A stretch of DNA of 36,691 nt from CAZPZZ01 sp964591245 (lineage in GTDB: Bacteria > Acidobacteriota > Vicinamibacteria > Vicinamibacterales > UBA8438). Positions 1 to 6,921 of the stretch are shown here, piece after piece. Where the stretch lies: the NCBI GenBank assembly GCA_964591245.1, contig CAZPZZ010000029.1, positions 1-36,691 of the forward strand, in the 5' to 3' direction. The notes under the pieces were generated by a model that made no database searches, was not told where the DNA came from, and saw only the letters and a list, made by a program, of their open reading frames with translations. Made by a program: the position numbers and the translations under genes. Positions within the stretch are counted from its first letter, which is position 1. Every line of letters starts with the position of its first letter.

Positions 1-238
1 TAGCAGTGTCAGCACAGTTATTAAGCTCAATGTGTAGCGCTGTATTCTCATGTACGGGGAAGTATAGATCAGCGTGCCGGCATCGTCGTTCGGCGGCATG
101 GTGGGTCTGCCACAGGGCATGGCCACCCCGGCACCTACCAGCTTCCGCTATGAGGTGGAACCTGTCGCAGGCTGGCGGCTGGGCAAAGCTCGTGACGGAC
201 CCGTTGTTCGTAGGTGGTTGGAATGGAACGAGTTAATG

Positions 239-314
239 TGGCGTCCCCAACGGGATTCGAACCCGTGTCTTAGCCTTGAAAGGGCTATATCCTAGGCCTC
301 TGGACGATGGGGAC
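239..314 (-). tRNA. tRNA-Glu (anticodon TTC)
   Basis: Read on the minus strand, a full cloverleaf can be drawn. The acceptor stem GTCCCCA pairs with TGGGGAC, the anticodon stem TAGCC/GGCTA encloses the loop CTTTCAA with anticodon TTC, and the T arm carries GGTTCGAATCC. The 3' CCA is encoded (239-241). The sequence is close to the standard bacterial tRNA-Glu. It lies alone, divergent from the SnoaL-like gene at 412, with its own promoter-like sequence upstream. Confidence 0.97.
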
Positions 315-365
315 GCGATGGTGTGCCGCGGCGGTCAGGGTGCATCCGTCGACGTTCAACTTCTC

Positions 366-393
366 AGTATAGGCGAAAAGGTGTACACCTCAA
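366..393 (-). promoter_or_regulatory. Putative promoter of the tRNA-Glu gene
   Basis: On the minus strand TTGAGG (388-393) and TATACT (366-371) are separated by 16 bases, a good match to a housekeeping sigma-factor promoter about 50 bases upstream of the tRNA. A perfect 12-bp palindrome, AGGTGTACACCT (379-390), lies across the spacer and -35 edge and could be an operator. Assignment is by motif only. Confidence 0.45.
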
Positions 394-411
394 AGACACG
401 GAGGGTGAGGG

Positions 412-915
412 ATGAAGCGACGAGACATGTTCATCGGGATAGCCGTAGTCGGCGCGTTGATGGGAAACACGCTGGTGCTGGCCCAGAGCGGAGATGCGAC
501 GCCATCCCCGTTGACGGGACGCGATTACGAAGAAATCAAGGAACTCTATGCCCGATACAACCAGGGGAGTGATTTTCGTGATGCCGAACTCTTCCTGTCG
601 GCCTTCGCGGAAGACGCGGTGATGACACGCGGCGGACGAGACATCGTGGGTATGGATGCCCTCCGGGCGGAGCGTGCCGAGCGTTATCAGGGGCAAACGG
701 GTGATGCCGGCCGGCGGCATGTCAACGGGAGCTTCCTGATCACGCCGACGGCCGATGGTGGCGCCACGGCACGAACCTACTACCTCTTACTTGACGTCAC
801 GACCCGTCCGCCCACGCTGACGTCATCCGGGTACTACGAAGATGTGTTCACCCGGACGCCGGGAGGCTGGCGGATCAAACATCGAACCCTGCACGGTGAC
901 GGCCCCGGCCGCTGA
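412..915 (+). CDS. Secreted SnoaL-like (NTF2-fold) protein
   Basis: A 167-residue protein with a Sec signal peptide (about residues 1-25, MKRRD then a hydrophobic stretch ending VLAQ). The rest reads as a SnoaL_4-type NTF2-like domain, with the helix IKELYARYNQGSDFRDAEL near the start, the conserved FAEDAV turn, and the strands ending SSGYYEDVFTRTPGGWRIKHR. Proteins of this fold include small isomerases, dehydratases and binding proteins; no catalytic residue pattern fixes the substrate here. The start is set by a GGAGGG Shine-Dalgarno sequence at about 400-405. The gene is divergent from tRNA-Glu and convergent with the unknown gene at 978-1622. Fold assignment is fairly sure; function is unknown. 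Confidence 0.85.
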   Translation: MKRRDMFIGIAVVGALMGNTLVLAQSGDATPSPLTGRDYEEIKELYARYNQGSDFRDAELFLSAFAEDAVMTRGGRDIVGMDALRAERAERYQGQTGDAGRRHVNGSFLITPTADGGATARTYYLLLDVTTRPPTLTSSGYYEDVFTRTPGGWRIKHRTLHGDGPGR

Positions 916-931
916 GTCGACAGGCGAAGGT

Positions 932-972
932 GACGACGCGTCGTGCGTGGCATTCCCGAACGATGCGTCGTC
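932..972. terminator. Long hairpin between convergent genes (probable bidirectional terminator)
   Basis: A 13-bp stem (932-944 with 960-972, one G-T wobble) encloses a 15-base loop in the 62-base gap between two convergent genes. There is no run of T on either side, so it is not a textbook intrinsic terminator, but the position fits transcript termination or 3'-end protection for both genes. Confidence 0.6.
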
Positions 973-977
973 CCCGC

Positions 978-1622
978 TTATCGGAAGGTTTGCAGCACGG
1001 ATGGCTCGATGACACACGAGAGTGTCCGGGCCGTGCCGACAATGTCGAGGGTCACGGACGCGTTCGGTGACCACGCCGCGTAATCATAGGTAAATTGGCC
1101 GCCGGGCCCCGCGTAGGAGCGGTCGACCGGTCTGACGTCCTGCCCCCCGCGTTTGAGCGTGAACGAGTCAAGCTCCGTGTCCGATCCTGGTTTCGGCGTA
1201 AAGCTGATGGTGAACCGGGTGCGCCGGGCCGCCTGGAAATTCGGCTGCGGAGCGGGTTGCCCCGCCCGAACCGCACCCCAGACCTGATAGGCCACCTGCT
1301 TGTAGCCCGAGAACGCAGCGAGCGTGAAATCGTCGTTCTCGCAGAGGCCCGTGTCCCAGAACAGACACGCGGGATCGTCGCCCCCTTGCTTCCCACACTC
1401 GATCGCGTGGTAGTAACTCTCGGTCGTCACCTGCTGTGCGCCCTGGTTCCATGCGGGCACGGCCCCAGAGCGGGCCGTGGCCCTGATCTGCCCAGACGCG
1501 TCGGTCGACCAGCCGGCCAGCGCGAGGGCAACGAGCAGTACGGGGGATCCGTGGCGAATCACCGTTGCAACGGATCGCATACCGGACAAGGTTCGGGGCA
1601 AACGTCGAACTCTTTGGGTCAT
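978..1622 (-). CDS. Secreted protein of unknown function
   Basis: A 214-residue protein not recognised as any family. The N-terminus looks like a Sec signal (basic start, hydrophobic core around residues 27-37, then STDASGQ). The mature part has four Cys, including ECGKQGGDDPACLF and LCENDD, which could form disulfides, and a C-terminal half rich in alternating hydrophobic residues that suggests beta strands. ATG 1622 gives the longest form; ATG 1580 would give a shorter protein with a cleaner signal peptide. Neither has a Shine-Dalgarno sequence, but a TATACT box lies 6 bases upstream of ATG 1622, so a leaderless transcript is possible. It faces away from the SoxC gene. Confidence 0.6.
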   Translation of the reverse strand: MTQRVRRLPRTLSGMRSVATVIRHGSPVLLVALALAGWSTDASGQIRATARSGAVPAWNQGAQQVTTESYYHAIECGKQGGDDPACLFWDTGLCENDDFTLAAFSGYKQVAYQVWGAVRAGQPAPQPNFQAARRTRFTISFTPKPGSDTELDSFTLKRGGQDVRPVDRSYAGPGGQFTYDYAAWSPNASVTLDIVGTARTLSCVIEPSVLQTFR

Positions 1623-1628
1623 GGGCAG

Positions 1629-1634
1629 AGTATA
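1629..1634 (-). promoter_or_regulatory. Putative -10 box placing transcription start at the start codon
   Basis: TATACT on the minus strand ends 6 bases before ATG 1622. With normal -10 to start-site spacing, transcription would begin at or within a base of the ATG, implying a leaderless message. No convincing -35 element is seen. Confidence 0.3.
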
Positions 1635-1743
1635 AACCGGGCTGCGAGGAGCTGATAGCGTATGGCCGTCGAGGGGCGGGGTGCCCGGGAATGAGGCGTG
1701 AGATAAATGAAAGGTCGCGACCCAGACGTAGAGGTGGGATAAT

Positions 1744-1771
1744 CCGGACGGCGACAGGATCCGCCGTCTGG
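1744..1771. other. Stem-loop upstream of the sulfur gene group
   Basis: CCGGACGGCG (1744-1753) pairs with CGCCGTCTGG (1762-1771), with one G-T wobble and an 8-base loop. It lies about 200 bases upstream of the SoxC start and right after a -10-like GATAAT. It could be a 5'-leader structure or an operator; no T-run follows it. Confidence 0.35.
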
Positions 1772-1966
1772 CGTGGCACAGTGCCGCACCAGAAAAGGCC
1801 TGACACGTGGCGACGCTTCTTGCTCCACGGCCGAGGAAGAGGGCGGGTCGGCCACGCAGACGCGTCAGTGGTCGAAGATGCTCGAGGCCATGTGGCGTGC
1901 ATCATCGCGGTAGCGTCGCGAGACGTCAATCTCGATGCGAGTTCACACGAACAGGGAGACTGCAAA

Positions 1967-3202
1967 GTGCCCAACTCAGATGCTCGCGTCCACCCCTTCC
2001 CGAGTCGTCGGGGATTTTTGCAAACAGCAGCGCTTGGTACCACGGGAGCGCTCCTCCGACCATCAACGGCACAGGCCCAGGGTGAATCCGGTCGCGCCCT
2101 CGGCCAGGGCGTCGGTGCCTACGGCAGCCGGTCTCGCTTTGAAACGCCGTTCCGACGTGTCCGTGGGGCTCGCTACGAACAAGCCGCCGGCAGTTTGACC
2201 CCGCTGCAAGATCTGGACGGCACCATCACCCCGTCGGCACTCCATTTCGAGCGCCATCACGCGGGCATTCCAGACATCGATCCCACCGAGCATCGGTTAT
2301 TCCTTGGAGGGCTGGTCGATCGCCCCTTGGTCTATTCGATGGCAGAATTGCGGCGGATGCCAGCCGTCACGCGCAGCTATTTCATCGAATGCTCTGGCAA
2401 CGGCCGGGTGAAGTGGTCCCCGGCGGTCCCCGAGACGGATGCGCAGGCGGCGTTCGGGATGACGAGTTGCAGCGAGTGGACCGGCGTCCCCCTCTCCGTG
2501 CTTCTCCGAGAAGCCGGCGTACAGACCGACGCGAGCTGGCTGGTCGCAGAAGGCGCTGACGCCGCCCGCATGACCCGGAGCGTGCCCCTGGAGAAAGCGC
2601 TGGATGATGCCCTCGTCGCCTACGGTCAGAACGGCGAAGCGCTACGGCCAGCGCAGGGCTATCCGCTCCGATTGCTGCTGCCGGGCTGGGAGGGGAATAT
2701 TTCGATCAAGTGGCTGCGCCGGGTGCACCTCGTGGACGAATCGTATCTGACCCGGGAAGAGACCTCGAAATATACCGATCTCATGCCCAATGGGGAAGCC
2801 CGTCAATATACCTTCACGATGGACGCCAAGTCGGTGATCACGCGCCCCTCGGGAGGTCAGGAACTGGAAGGCCCAGGGTTCTATCAGATCAGCGGATTGG
2901 CGTGGTCGGGCCGTGGGCGCGTGGTTCGCGTGGAGGTCTCCACCGACGGGGGACAGTCCTGGGCGACGGCGGAATTGCAGGAGCCGGTGCTCCCGCTCTC
3001 GCATACCCGATTTCGTTTCAACTGGCGCTGGGACGGAACCGACGTGACGTTGGCCTCGCGGTGTATCGACGAGACGGGGGATGTGCAACCGACGCGCGCG
3101 GCGCTGATGGCGGTTCGCGGGTCGGCGTCGAGCTATCACAACAACGCGATTCAGGGGTGGCGCATCAGGGCCAATGGGGCCGTGGAGAACGTCGATGTCT
3201 AG
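1967..3202 (+). CDS. soxC: SoxC-type sulfite/sulfane dehydrogenase, molybdopterin subunit
   Basis: A 411-residue periplasmic molybdoenzyme of the sulfite oxidase family. A Tat signal is visible (SRRGFLQTAALGTTGALL, residues 13-30). The mature part carries the SoxC-typical stretch LTPLQDLDGTITPSALHFER and then RHHAGIPDID. Cys142, in FIECSGNGR, is the expected molybdenum ligand. The molybdopterin domain spans about 80-290 and the dimerisation domain about 300-405. In Paracoccus, SoxC with cytochrome SoxD oxidises the sulfane sulfur bound to SoxYZ; related SorA oxidises free sulfite. The start is GTG 1967, preceded by AGGGAG at 1953-1958. The stop overlaps the cytochrome gene, so the two are translationally coupled. 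No SoxXYZAB genes occur in the window, so free sulfite is a reasonable alternative substrate. Confidence 0.92.
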   Translation: MPNSDARVHPFPSRRGFLQTAALGTTGALLRPSTAQAQGESGRALGQGVGAYGSRSRFETPFRRVRGARYEQAAGSLTPLQDLDGTITPSALHFERHHAGIPDIDPTEHRLFLGGLVDRPLVYSMAELRRMPAVTRSYFIECSGNGRVKWSPAVPETDAQAAFGMTSCSEWTGVPLSVLLREAGVQTDASWLVAEGADAARMTRSVPLEKALDDALVAYGQNGEALRPAQGYPLRLLLPGWEGNISIKWLRRVHLVDESYLTREETSKYTDLMPNGEARQYTFTMDAKSVITRPSGGQELEGPGFYQISGLAWSGRGRVVRVEVSTDGGQSWATAELQEPVLPLSHTRFRFNWRWDGTDVTLASRCIDETGDVQPTRAALMAVRGSASSYHNNAIQGWRIRANGAVENVDV

Positions 3203-3824
3203 CCCCGTCCGGAGTCGTGGGGATGCTCGCGTTGATCAGCAACGGGTAAAGAAGACCCGTCTGTCCCGTAGGTCGTGGTTGCAGATGGGTGTCGCCATGG
3301 CTGTCAGTGTGCACCTCTCGGCCGGATTGGCACTGGCTCAGGCGGGCGCTCTGGGCCTGGGCCGAGCCGCCTCATCGCTCGAAATGGCGAGTTGGGGGCC
3401 GATCGTCGGACCCGATGGGGACGGTTTGCCGGACGGTGGTGCCACGGCGGCGGCCGGGCGGACGATCTACGAGCGTCGCTGCCTTGCGTGTCACGGGGCC
3501 ACGGGACAAGAAGGTCCGGATACCGCCCTGGCGGGAGGGCATAACTCGCTGGCTACCGCCAGCCCCCAGAAGACCGTGGGAAGTTACTGGCCAGTGGCAA
3601 CGACGCTCTGGGACTACATCAATCGGGCGATGCCCTTTAATCGGCCCGGGTCGCTGACCAGCGACGAGGTCTATGCCGTCGTCGCCTACGTGCTCTATCT
3701 CAACGACCTGGTAGGCGCGCAGGACCGGATCGACGCCGAGACACTCCCTGGTATTGCCATGCCCAATCGTGATGGATTTGTGTCGGATCCACGCCCCGAT
3801 CTCGATCGCCCTTCCGATCCGTAG
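3195..3824 (+). CDS. soxD: SoxD-like monohaem cytochrome c, partner of SoxC
   Basis: A 209-residue exported cytochrome c. The N-terminus has a twin-arginine-like LSRRSWLQMG followed by a hydrophobic segment (residues 24-50). One haem site is present: CLACH (Cys96, Cys99, His100), with Met146 in INRAMPFN as the likely axial ligand. The sequence SYWPVATTLWDYINRAMPF is characteristic of SoxD-type cytochromes. Paracoccus SoxD is longer and has two haems; this short single-haem form resembles SorB or truncated SoxD proteins. The start is ATG 3195 with GGAG 7 bases upstream, overlapping the last 8 bases of the SoxC gene; a longer frame from 3174 is less likely. It would take electrons from the molybdenum centre and pass them to the respiratory chain. 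Confidence 0.9.
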   Translation: MSSPVRSRGDARVDQQRVKKTRLSRRSWLQMGVAMAVSVHLSAGLALAQAGALGLGRAASSLEMASWGPIVGPDGDGLPDGGATAAAGRTIYERRCLACHGATGQEGPDTALAGGHNSLATASPQKTVGSYWPVATTLWDYINRAMPFNRPGSLTSDEVYAVVAYVLYLNDLVGAQDRIDAETLPGIAMPNRDGFVSDPRPDLDRPSDP

Positions 3825-3853
3825 TGCCGGCCCGCTGCCACACGTGATCCGCC

Positions 3854-5626
3854 GTGTCTTCCTGGTTCCCCTCTCGCCGTGATCTCCCGGGGCTTGCGCT
3901 TGCCGTCGGGCTCGCGCTCGTCGCACTCACGCTAACAGCGGTCGTGTTTCCCGTCTCCCCGTGGGTGTCACCCATCGTGGTGGCCATCGGGCTTGGCGCG
4001 CTGGTGCTGAATACCCCACTGGCGCAGTGGCTGGGGCTGGCGGTCGACCGCGGTCGTGACGCCGACACCTTCGAACCGGGCCTTCGCTTTACCGGAAAAT
4101 GGGTGCTGCGTGGCGCGATCGTCTTGATGGGGCTCACGGCACGCATCGATCTTATCGATCCGGACCAACTGGCGCGTATCGTGCTCGTGCTACTGGTGAG
4201 CCTCCCCACAACATTCTTTGTCACCCACGCCGTCGCCGGTCTTCTGAAGCTCCGTCGCGAGATGGCGGATCTGGTGGCCATCGGGACCATGATCTGCGGT
4301 GCGTCGGCAATCAACGCGCTGGCCCCCACGGTGTTTGCACGACGACGCGACCAGGGCCTGGCGGTGACCGCCATCTTCCTGTTCAGCGTCGTGGCCTTGA
4401 TGACCTTCTTGCCCGTCGGCACGCTCCTGGGTCTCGATCCGGAACTTGCCGGACTCTGGGCCGGCCTGGCCGTGAACGATCTGTCCTCGAGCGTGGCCGT
4501 GGGTGGCCAGTTCGGGGAAGACGAGAGCATTGTGGCCACGATGGGAAAAACCGTGCGCATCGTGCTCTTGGGCCCCCTGCTGGTCCTCTTTGGTCAGTTG
4601 CGGCGTCAGGCCCCCGCCGAAAAGGGTGTACCGCTCGGATGGACGGCGCACCTGCCGCTCTTTGTCCTCGGGTATCTGGCCATGTTCGCGTTGCGCCTGG
4701 TCGGAGACCAGCTCTTTCCTGGAAACGATACGCGCTGGGGCGCACTGCTTGCGGCCAATGACGTGGTGGTTGACGTGGCCATCGCGACGGTCTGCGCGTC
4801 GATTGGCCTGCAGATCCACGTACGCGGTCTCTTTGATGTGGGGTGGCGCGTCGCGGCGACCGCCGGCGTGGCATGGGTGACAATTGCCACACTCTCTCTC
4901 GGGCTCCTGCTCGCCGGGGCGAATGGCCCGACCTCGCTTGCCCTCGGCGGAGGACTGCTGACCGTGGTGCTTGCATTTCTCGCCTTCCGGCGATGGCGCA
5001 TCATCCCGCGGTCTCTCGAGGATCGACTCGAGGTGGGCGAGCCCTTCACGTTACGGGAAACGGTTGAGGTGCTCGAATTGCTCGATGCAGAGGGCCCGAT
5101 CCCTCCGTCGAGAGCTCGGCGCGTCTTGCAACGGGTGCAACCCGCCATCGGTGAATTGGTCCCGTTGCGTGAGAGTCCCGTCCAGGGCGGGATCAACTAC
5201 CGGCGACTGACGTTCTGGCGTAGCGAGACCCATGGCATCTCACTCGTCGGGATTCTCTGGACTCCCGGCACCACCGCACATATTCACTCACACGACTATT
5301 CGGCCGTGGGTCGGCGAATCGAGGGCAGCGTGGAAGTGGTGGATTTCGTACGAGGTGGGACCGATGCGCTCCGTGTGGCCAGACGAACGGAGCTCGGACC
5401 GCCCGGCTTGCTCGAATTCGCGGCGGGAGACACGATTCACCTTGTGCGCAATCTGGGCGCACACGACGCGATCGACCTGCACATCTGCGGTAGACGCGAG
5501 AGAACGGAGGCCGCAATGCGCTTTGTGCCACGAGAGCGTTGTGAGACGTTCGCCGTCGGACAGGAGATTGCGGTCGATGTGATCGCTGACCACCTGCCGG
5601 TCGTGATGTCCGAACCTGGGGAATAA
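3854..5626 (+). CDS. Fusion: YeiH/UPF0324 transporter with C-terminal cysteine-dioxygenase-like cupin
   Basis: A 590-residue two-part protein. Residues about 10-375 form a multi-span membrane transporter of the YeiH/UPF0324 'putative sulfate exporter' family, with the conserved ICGASAINALAPTV and GLWAGLAVND motifs. Residues about 385-585 form a soluble thiol dioxygenase-like cupin. The iron-binding pattern HSH (His478, His480) precedes the partly conserved IEG of the HxH...E motif, and a third His (529) lies in DTIHLVRN, followed by DLHICG; this follows the layout of cysteine dioxygenase. YeiH relatives sit next to taurine and sulfonate genes elsewhere and are thought to export sulfite or related anions. 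The start is GTG 3854, the first possible one after an in-frame stop. It lies 29 bases after the cytochrome, so probably in the same transcript. The dioxygenase product and the exported ion are inferred. No frameshift or stop interrupts the join. Confidence 0.88.
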   Translation: MSSWFPSRRDLPGLALAVGLALVALTLTAVVFPVSPWVSPIVVAIGLGALVLNTPLAQWLGLAVDRGRDADTFEPGLRFTGKWVLRGAIVLMGLTARIDLIDPDQLARIVLVLLVSLPTTFFVTHAVAGLLKLRREMADLVAIGTMICGASAINALAPTVFARRRDQGLAVTAIFLFSVVALMTFLPVGTLLGLDPELAGLWAGLAVNDLSSSVAVGGQFGEDESIVATMGKTVRIVLLGPLLVLFGQLRRQAPAEKGVPLGWTAHLPLFVLGYLAMFALRLVGDQLFPGNDTRWGALLAANDVVVDVAIATVCASIGLQIHVRGLFDVGWRVAATAGVAWVTIATLSLGLLLAGANGPTSLALGGGLLTVVLAFLAFRRWRIIPRSLEDRLEVGEPFTLRETVEVLELLDAEGPIPPSRARRVLQRVQPAIGELVPLRESPVQGGINYRRLTFWRSETHGISLVGILWTPGTTAHIHSHDYSAVGRRIEGSVEVVDFVRGGTDALRVARRTELGPPGLLEFAAGDTIHLVRNLGAHDAIDLHICGRRERTEAAMRFVPRERCETFAVGQEIAVDVIADHLPVVMSEPGE

Positions 5627-5714
5627 GAACCGGGAACGGTATAGGATAGACCGCAGCACCATTGACATCTTGTCCACGCGCCGGGGTGCGTGGCCACAAT
5701 CACGGGAGCACGCT

Positions 5715-6884
5715 ATGACCACCAAGACCTCACGTCGAACCGTCGTCAAGGGAGGCGCCGCCGCGCTCGGCATGGGGGTCCTCGGCGTGCCGGAGTGGGC
5801 ATTCCCCGCACTGGCCCAGCAGGAGGAAGTCGTGGCCTTTACGGATATTCCCGAAGGATTCGGGGGACAGCGAGCGGGTTCCCTGACGCGCATCTACGAC
5901 ATTCGGAATATCGACGGCCCCTACACGCCAGCAGACGAGTTCTATGCAATTCAGCATTTCGACCAGCCGGTGATCGATCCGGCCTCGTACCGGTTGACGA
6001 TCTCGGGCCTCATCGAACGTCCCGTCGAACTGACGGTCGACGACCTGCAAGCACTGGGTCGTCAGGACGTGGATGCAGGTTACGAGTGCTCCGGAAATTC
6101 AGGACGGGTCATCCAGGGGCTCGCCAGTAACGGCCGGTGGAGTGGGGTGCCGCTCCGGACAGTGCTTGAACACGTCGGGATCCAAGACTCCGCACGAGAA
6201 CTGGTCTTCGTCGGCGCCGACAAGGGGCCAGAGTCTGTTGATTTTCGCGGGCGGGCCTACGAGGTGGAACAACCGTTCGCGCGGAGCCTCTCGCTCCCGA
6301 GTGGGCTGAGCACGGAGCCGTTACTCGCCTATGCCTTGAATGACGCGCCGTTGACGAAAGAACAGGGGGCTCCCGTCCGCCTCGTCGTGCCAGGGTGGTA
6401 TGGAGTCTCCAACGTCAAATGGCTGACACACATCCGGGCGCAGGCCGAGCGGTTTCTCGGCAAGTGGCAGGCGCGGTGGTACCGCACCCTCTGGGCGGAA
6501 GAGATCGCGGGTGAGACCGTCTGGCACGAGACCGAGATTACCCGACTACGCGTGAAGTCGGTCATTGCGCGCGTCACGCGGAGCGCGAGTGCACACACGG
6601 TAATGGGATTCGTGCTCAACGATGGCACGCCGCTGGAGTCGGTCGAGGTGCGCGTAGACGATGGACCCTGGGAGCAGGCAACCCTGGATGCCTCGACGAC
6701 GAACCCCTACGGATGGAAACTCTTTCGCTATACCTGGAACGGGGCGACACCAGGAGAACACACGCTCGTATCTCGCGCAACCGATGTGAACGGGGTCGTG
6801 CAGCCCACGAGCGAGGAACTCTCCATTAAACAGACCGGCCTCGAGGACAATTCACAATTCCCACGAACCCTGACGATCTCGTGA
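5715..6884 (+). CDS. Second Tat-exported sulfite-oxidase-family molybdoenzyme
   Basis: A 389-residue protein with a Tat signal (SRRTVVKGGAAALGMG, residues 6-21) ending near ALAQ. The molybdopterin domain (about 60-265) contains the Cys ligand at position 125 in YECSGNSGR, and RLVVPGWYGVSNVKWL is typical of the family. A dimerisation domain follows (about 285-385, SVEVRVDDGPWEQA). It differs clearly from the SoxC copy at 1967: it lacks the TPSALHFER stretch and reads more like general sulfite or organosulfur oxidoreductases, so it is a paralogue rather than a recent duplicate. The start is ATG 5715 with GGGAG 6 bases upstream. No separate cytochrome follows. Periplasmic sulfite oxidation is likely but not proven. 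Confidence 0.87.
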   Translation: MTTKTSRRTVVKGGAAALGMGVLGVPEWAFPALAQQEEVVAFTDIPEGFGGQRAGSLTRIYDIRNIDGPYTPADEFYAIQHFDQPVIDPASYRLTISGLIERPVELTVDDLQALGRQDVDAGYECSGNSGRVIQGLASNGRWSGVPLRTVLEHVGIQDSARELVFVGADKGPESVDFRGRAYEVEQPFARSLSLPSGLSTEPLLAYALNDAPLTKEQGAPVRLVVPGWYGVSNVKWLTHIRAQAERFLGKWQARWYRTLWAEEIAGETVWHETEITRLRVKSVIARVTRSASAHTVMGFVLNDGTPLESVEVRVDDGPWEQATLDASTTNPYGWKLFRYTWNGATPGEHTLVSRATDVNGVVQPTSEELSIKQTGLEDNSQFPRTLTIS

Positions 6885-6921
6885 GGGAAGTGGGGGGAGA
6901 CCCGCTCGGCGGGGAGGTGTC

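Larger units (their letters stand above)
1623..1966. other. 344-base divergent intergenic region upstream of the SoxC-type gene
   Basis: No gene is supported here. The SoxC reading frame stays open upstream to 1565, but the translated extension is low-complexity, Arg-rich and unlike SoxC proteins, and a good GTG start with AGGGAG lies at 1967. The region presumably carries promoters for both divergent genes. It contains GATAAT (1738-1743) directly followed by a 10-bp hairpin (1744-1771). Confidence 0.6.

Noticed and set aside
6..295. Open frames at the left edge running across the tRNA
   Set aside because: They have no ribosome site and read through the antisense of tRNA-Glu, giving the familiar spurious peptide WRPQRDSNPC. 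Bases 1-238 show nothing I can support.
1565..1966. N-terminal extension of the SoxC-type gene
   Set aside because: The added 134 residues are Arg-rich and unlike SoxC, precede the Tat signal, and overlap the divergent gene; GTG 1967 has a good ribosome site.
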